From a virus: a DNA stretch of 40,142 nt. How positions within the stretch are numbered: position 1 is the stretch's first letter; every line of letters begins with the position of its first letter. Under the pieces are notes generated by a model. That model did not search any database, had not been told where the DNA came from, and was given only the letters and a program-made list of their open reading frames with translations. The position numbers were made by a program, and so were the translations under genes. Below are positions 39,163-40,142 of the stretch, piece by piece. The stretch covers positions 1 through 40,142 of IMG/VR virus record IMGVR_UViG_3300009149_007388; one strand, 5' to 3'.

Positions 39163-39308
39163 GGTGGGGAGGGCTAGAGGCCTAATGGAGCCAGCGGAAC
39201 CTGGATGTCGGGGAATCGTTGCAGGGAGAATGACATTGACTCGGCCAGGCGGGTCCCTGCTCCCGGGGATTTTCACCCCTTGCTCCAGGGCCGGCAACAC
39301 TCCCCACC
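39163..39308 (+). ncRNA. Structured ncRNA candidate, copy 2
   Basis: About 146 bases, closely similar to copy 1 apart from a 16-base shorter variable loop (AATGACATT in place of the GGGC hairpin). Closing stem GGTGGGGAG (39163-39171) with CTCCCCACC (39300-39308) is perfect here. Helix two GGCC/TGGAG (39179-39190) with CTCCA/GGCC (39283-39292). Hairpin GACTCG-GCCAGG-CGGGTC (39238-39255), where U-A of copy 1 becomes U-G, keeping the stem; loop again complementary to CCTGG (39200-39204). Confidence 0.65.
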
Positions 39309-39319
39309 CTCTCGTAACC

Positions 39320-39324
39320 TTTAA
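39320..39324 (+). promoter_or_regulatory. Promoter P5 of the right-end gene group
   Basis: ACCTTTAAGCGGTGATTCATACC; TATA centre about 25 bases before the GTG/TTG at 39345/39348, so the first mRNA may be leaderless. Confidence 0.6.
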
Positions 39325-39344
39325 GCGGTGATTCATACCTTTTA

Positions 39345-39428
39345 GTGTTGAGTGATAAACTCGATGCGAAGAAGGAGGCTAAGACAAGGTGGAATCAGAA
39401 AAGCTTTCCGATAGGGTCACCAGTGTGA
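39345..39428 (+). CDS. 27-residue leader-like peptide
   Basis: GTG at 39345 (or TTG at 39348) opens MLSDKLDAKKEAKTRWNQK, ending TGA at 39428 after a basic stretch. It contains the GGAGG that serves the next gene at 39389 and overlaps its start, so translation of this peptide may control that gene. Could be non-functional. Confidence 0.4.
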   Translation: MLSDKLDAKKEAKTRWNQKSFPIGSPV

Positions 39429-39589
39429 CAAGATCCATCCTAGAGCGCGGCCTAAACAACATCATGTTCATTCTTACCATGACCATCCACGCGGTTACCC
39501 CGAGGGACATAGAGATCATAGTCAAAGACATCCTAGAGTACCTGGATAAGACGAAGCTCTTCAAGGATAAGAAGGAGACTGAGGCCTAA
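39389..39589 (+). CDS. 66-residue helical protein, unknown
   Basis: GTG start with GGAGG about ten bases upstream. Amphipathic helices with a hydrophobic middle (NNIMFILTMTIHAVTPRDIEII). Could be a small membrane-associated or dimeric regulator. No family recognised. Confidence 0.55.
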   Translation: MESEKLSDRVTSVTRSILERGLNNIMFILTMTIHAVTPRDIEIIVKDILEYLDKTKLFKDKKETEA

Positions 39590-39604
39590 TCCCTCGAAAC
39601 AAGA

Positions 39605-39657
39605 AGCTGTCAAAAAAGAGTAAGAAAAAGAGGCATAAGAAAAAGAGAATGAGATAA
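39605..39657 (+). other. Lys/Arg-rich reading frame without a standard start
   Basis: Between two genes lies a frame reading RNKKLSKKSKKKRHKKKRMR then TAA at 39657. No ATG/GTG/TTG precedes it after the TGA, only CTG and ATC. Such basic peptides bind nucleic acid, but without a start this is only a curiosity. Confidence 0.2.
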
Positions 39658-39658
39658 A

Positions 39659-39865
39659 ATGGCTGAAGCCCCTGAGGTCTATTGCCCAAAAGAGAGAAAA
39701 AAGGTTCCTATCTGGTGGTGCCTAGGAAGCTTCATGCAGCAGAGGCCTATGTGCCCAGAGCTACTGGAGGCCACGGTTAAGATCACTGAAGACTACGCCG
39801 AGGTCAAATGCAAGGCACAGAAACCTAAAGAAAATAGAAAAGAGCAAGAGAAGAGTACGACATGA
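39659..39865 (+). CDS. Small Cys-containing protein
   Basis: 68 residues. VYCPKERKKVPIWWCLGSFM and MCPELL give a C-x11-C-x9-C pattern with a later Cys (KCKAQ), a likely metal-binding segment. The rest is charged. Overlaps the next gene by ATGA. Function unknown. Confidence 0.6.
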   Translation: MAEAPEVYCPKERKKVPIWWCLGSFMQQRPMCPELLEATVKITEDYAEVKCKAQKPKENRKEQEKSTT

Positions 39866-40077
39866 ATCTATGGCAGAGGCTCGTGTTCAAACTCACTGGC
39901 CGACTCTACATAGGCCATAAGACACGTGAAGGCTGGAAGGGCTCCCTGCCCCACTACATCATAGAGTGCCCCGTACATGGCAGGGTGGTTACATACCCAC
40001 ACGGCTACTCGATGAGGCTGGAATGTCCAAGATGCCAAGAGGAGGAGAGGAAGAATAGTTCCAGAGCAGAAGATTAA
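39862..40077 (+). CDS. Zinc-ribbon-like protein
   Basis: 71 residues. IIECPVHGRVVTYPHG then LECPRCQEEE gives CPVH and CPRC, a Cys2-His-Cys type zinc ribbon at about 35-58. Basic N-terminus (WQRLVFKLTGRLY). Coupled to the previous gene (ATGA). Confidence 0.65.
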   Translation: MNLWQRLVFKLTGRLYIGHKTREGWKGSLPHYIIECPVHGRVVTYPHGYSMRLECPRCQEEERKNSSRAED

Positions 40078-40081
40078 TAGC

Positions 40082-40142
40082 GTGGACATACGCTTGGAGG
40101 GCTTCACCATGGAGGAGCTCAAGGACGTAATAGGGTACATAA
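40082..40142 (+). CDS. Partial CDS at right edge, unknown
   Basis: A GTG at 40082 opens a frame (MDIRLEGFTMEELKDVIGYI) that continues past the window. Looks like a beta strand then helix; nothing more can be said. Confidence 0.4.
   Translation, partial: MDIRLEGFTMEELKDVIGYI

Noticed and set aside
38743-39308. CRISPR array or insertion sequence explanation for the two repeats
   Set aside because: Only two copies of about 150 bases with different spacing, no short identical repeats, no transposase or terminal inverted repeats.
39034-39336. Leftward 100-residue frame across ncRNA copy 2
   Set aside because: It is antisense to the conserved stems, has no ribosome binding site and is not maintained in copy 1.

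Overview
The window is about 40 kb of a tailed (Caudoviricetes-type) virus or provirus whose host is very probably an archaeon. The virus call rests on a nearly complete morphogenesis set: terminase, portal, prohead protease/scaffold, HK97-fold capsid candidate, adaptor, tail chaperones with a frameshift, tape measure and tail hub. The archaeal call rests on TATA-type promoters (CTTTAAG about 25 bases before the expected transcript start), an AbrB-type and a TRAM-domain small protein, many small zinc-ribbon proteins, strong GGAGGTGA-like ribosome binding sites and frequent GTG/TTG starts. The host lineage cannot be fixed from sequence alone; an anaerobic euryarchaeon or related uncultured group is a guess. 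No integrase, polymerase, tRNA or CRISPR array was seen, and both ends run into further genes.

Layout. About 1 to 38.1 kb is read leftward. From right to left (transcription order) it holds: a control and accessory block (38.1-33.5 kb: AbrB-like protein, Cys-rich proteins, holin-like membrane protein, PUA-like protein, DUF932-like protein, ASCH protein); a ParB-like protein and an ABC ATPase/GNAT enzyme split by a frameshift (33.5-31.9); packaging (TerS, TerL); small Zn-ribbon proteins; portal; a group of proteins sharing one N-terminal peptide, including a beta-helix spike-like protein and a decoration-like protein; MuF-like minor head proteins; protease-scaffold fusion; tail tube; major capsid protein (19.7-20.9); a 10-kb sugar and glycosyltransferase cassette (9.7-19.6); adaptor, tail terminator candidate, gpG/gpGT chaperones, gp10-like protein, tape measure, hub with a LamG insertion, and fibre-like proteins (0.1-9.7).

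From 38.2 kb rightward the direction reverses. Short genes (TRAM protein, unknowns, Zn ribbons) alternate with two copies of a roughly 150-nt structured non-coding RNA candidate. Each unit has its own promoter from one sequence family. Divergent control at 38.13-38.23 kb appears to use two identical, symmetrically placed operator-like sites around the AbrB-like gene.

How the parts fit. Packaging, capsid and tail genes are translationally coupled (ATGA/TAATG overlaps), and the glycosylation genes lie inside this chain between capsid and neck genes, which suggests that virion proteins are decorated with a complex glycan. The most novel-looking elements are the duplicated ncRNA with its promoter family, the shared N-terminal peptide of portal-adjacent proteins, the glycosylation cassette, the three tandem hairpins before the capsid gene, and several recoding events. 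No gene-free stretch exceeds 300 bases; the longest (20928-21199, 35209-35451, 38132-38273) are covered as regulatory or repeat features.
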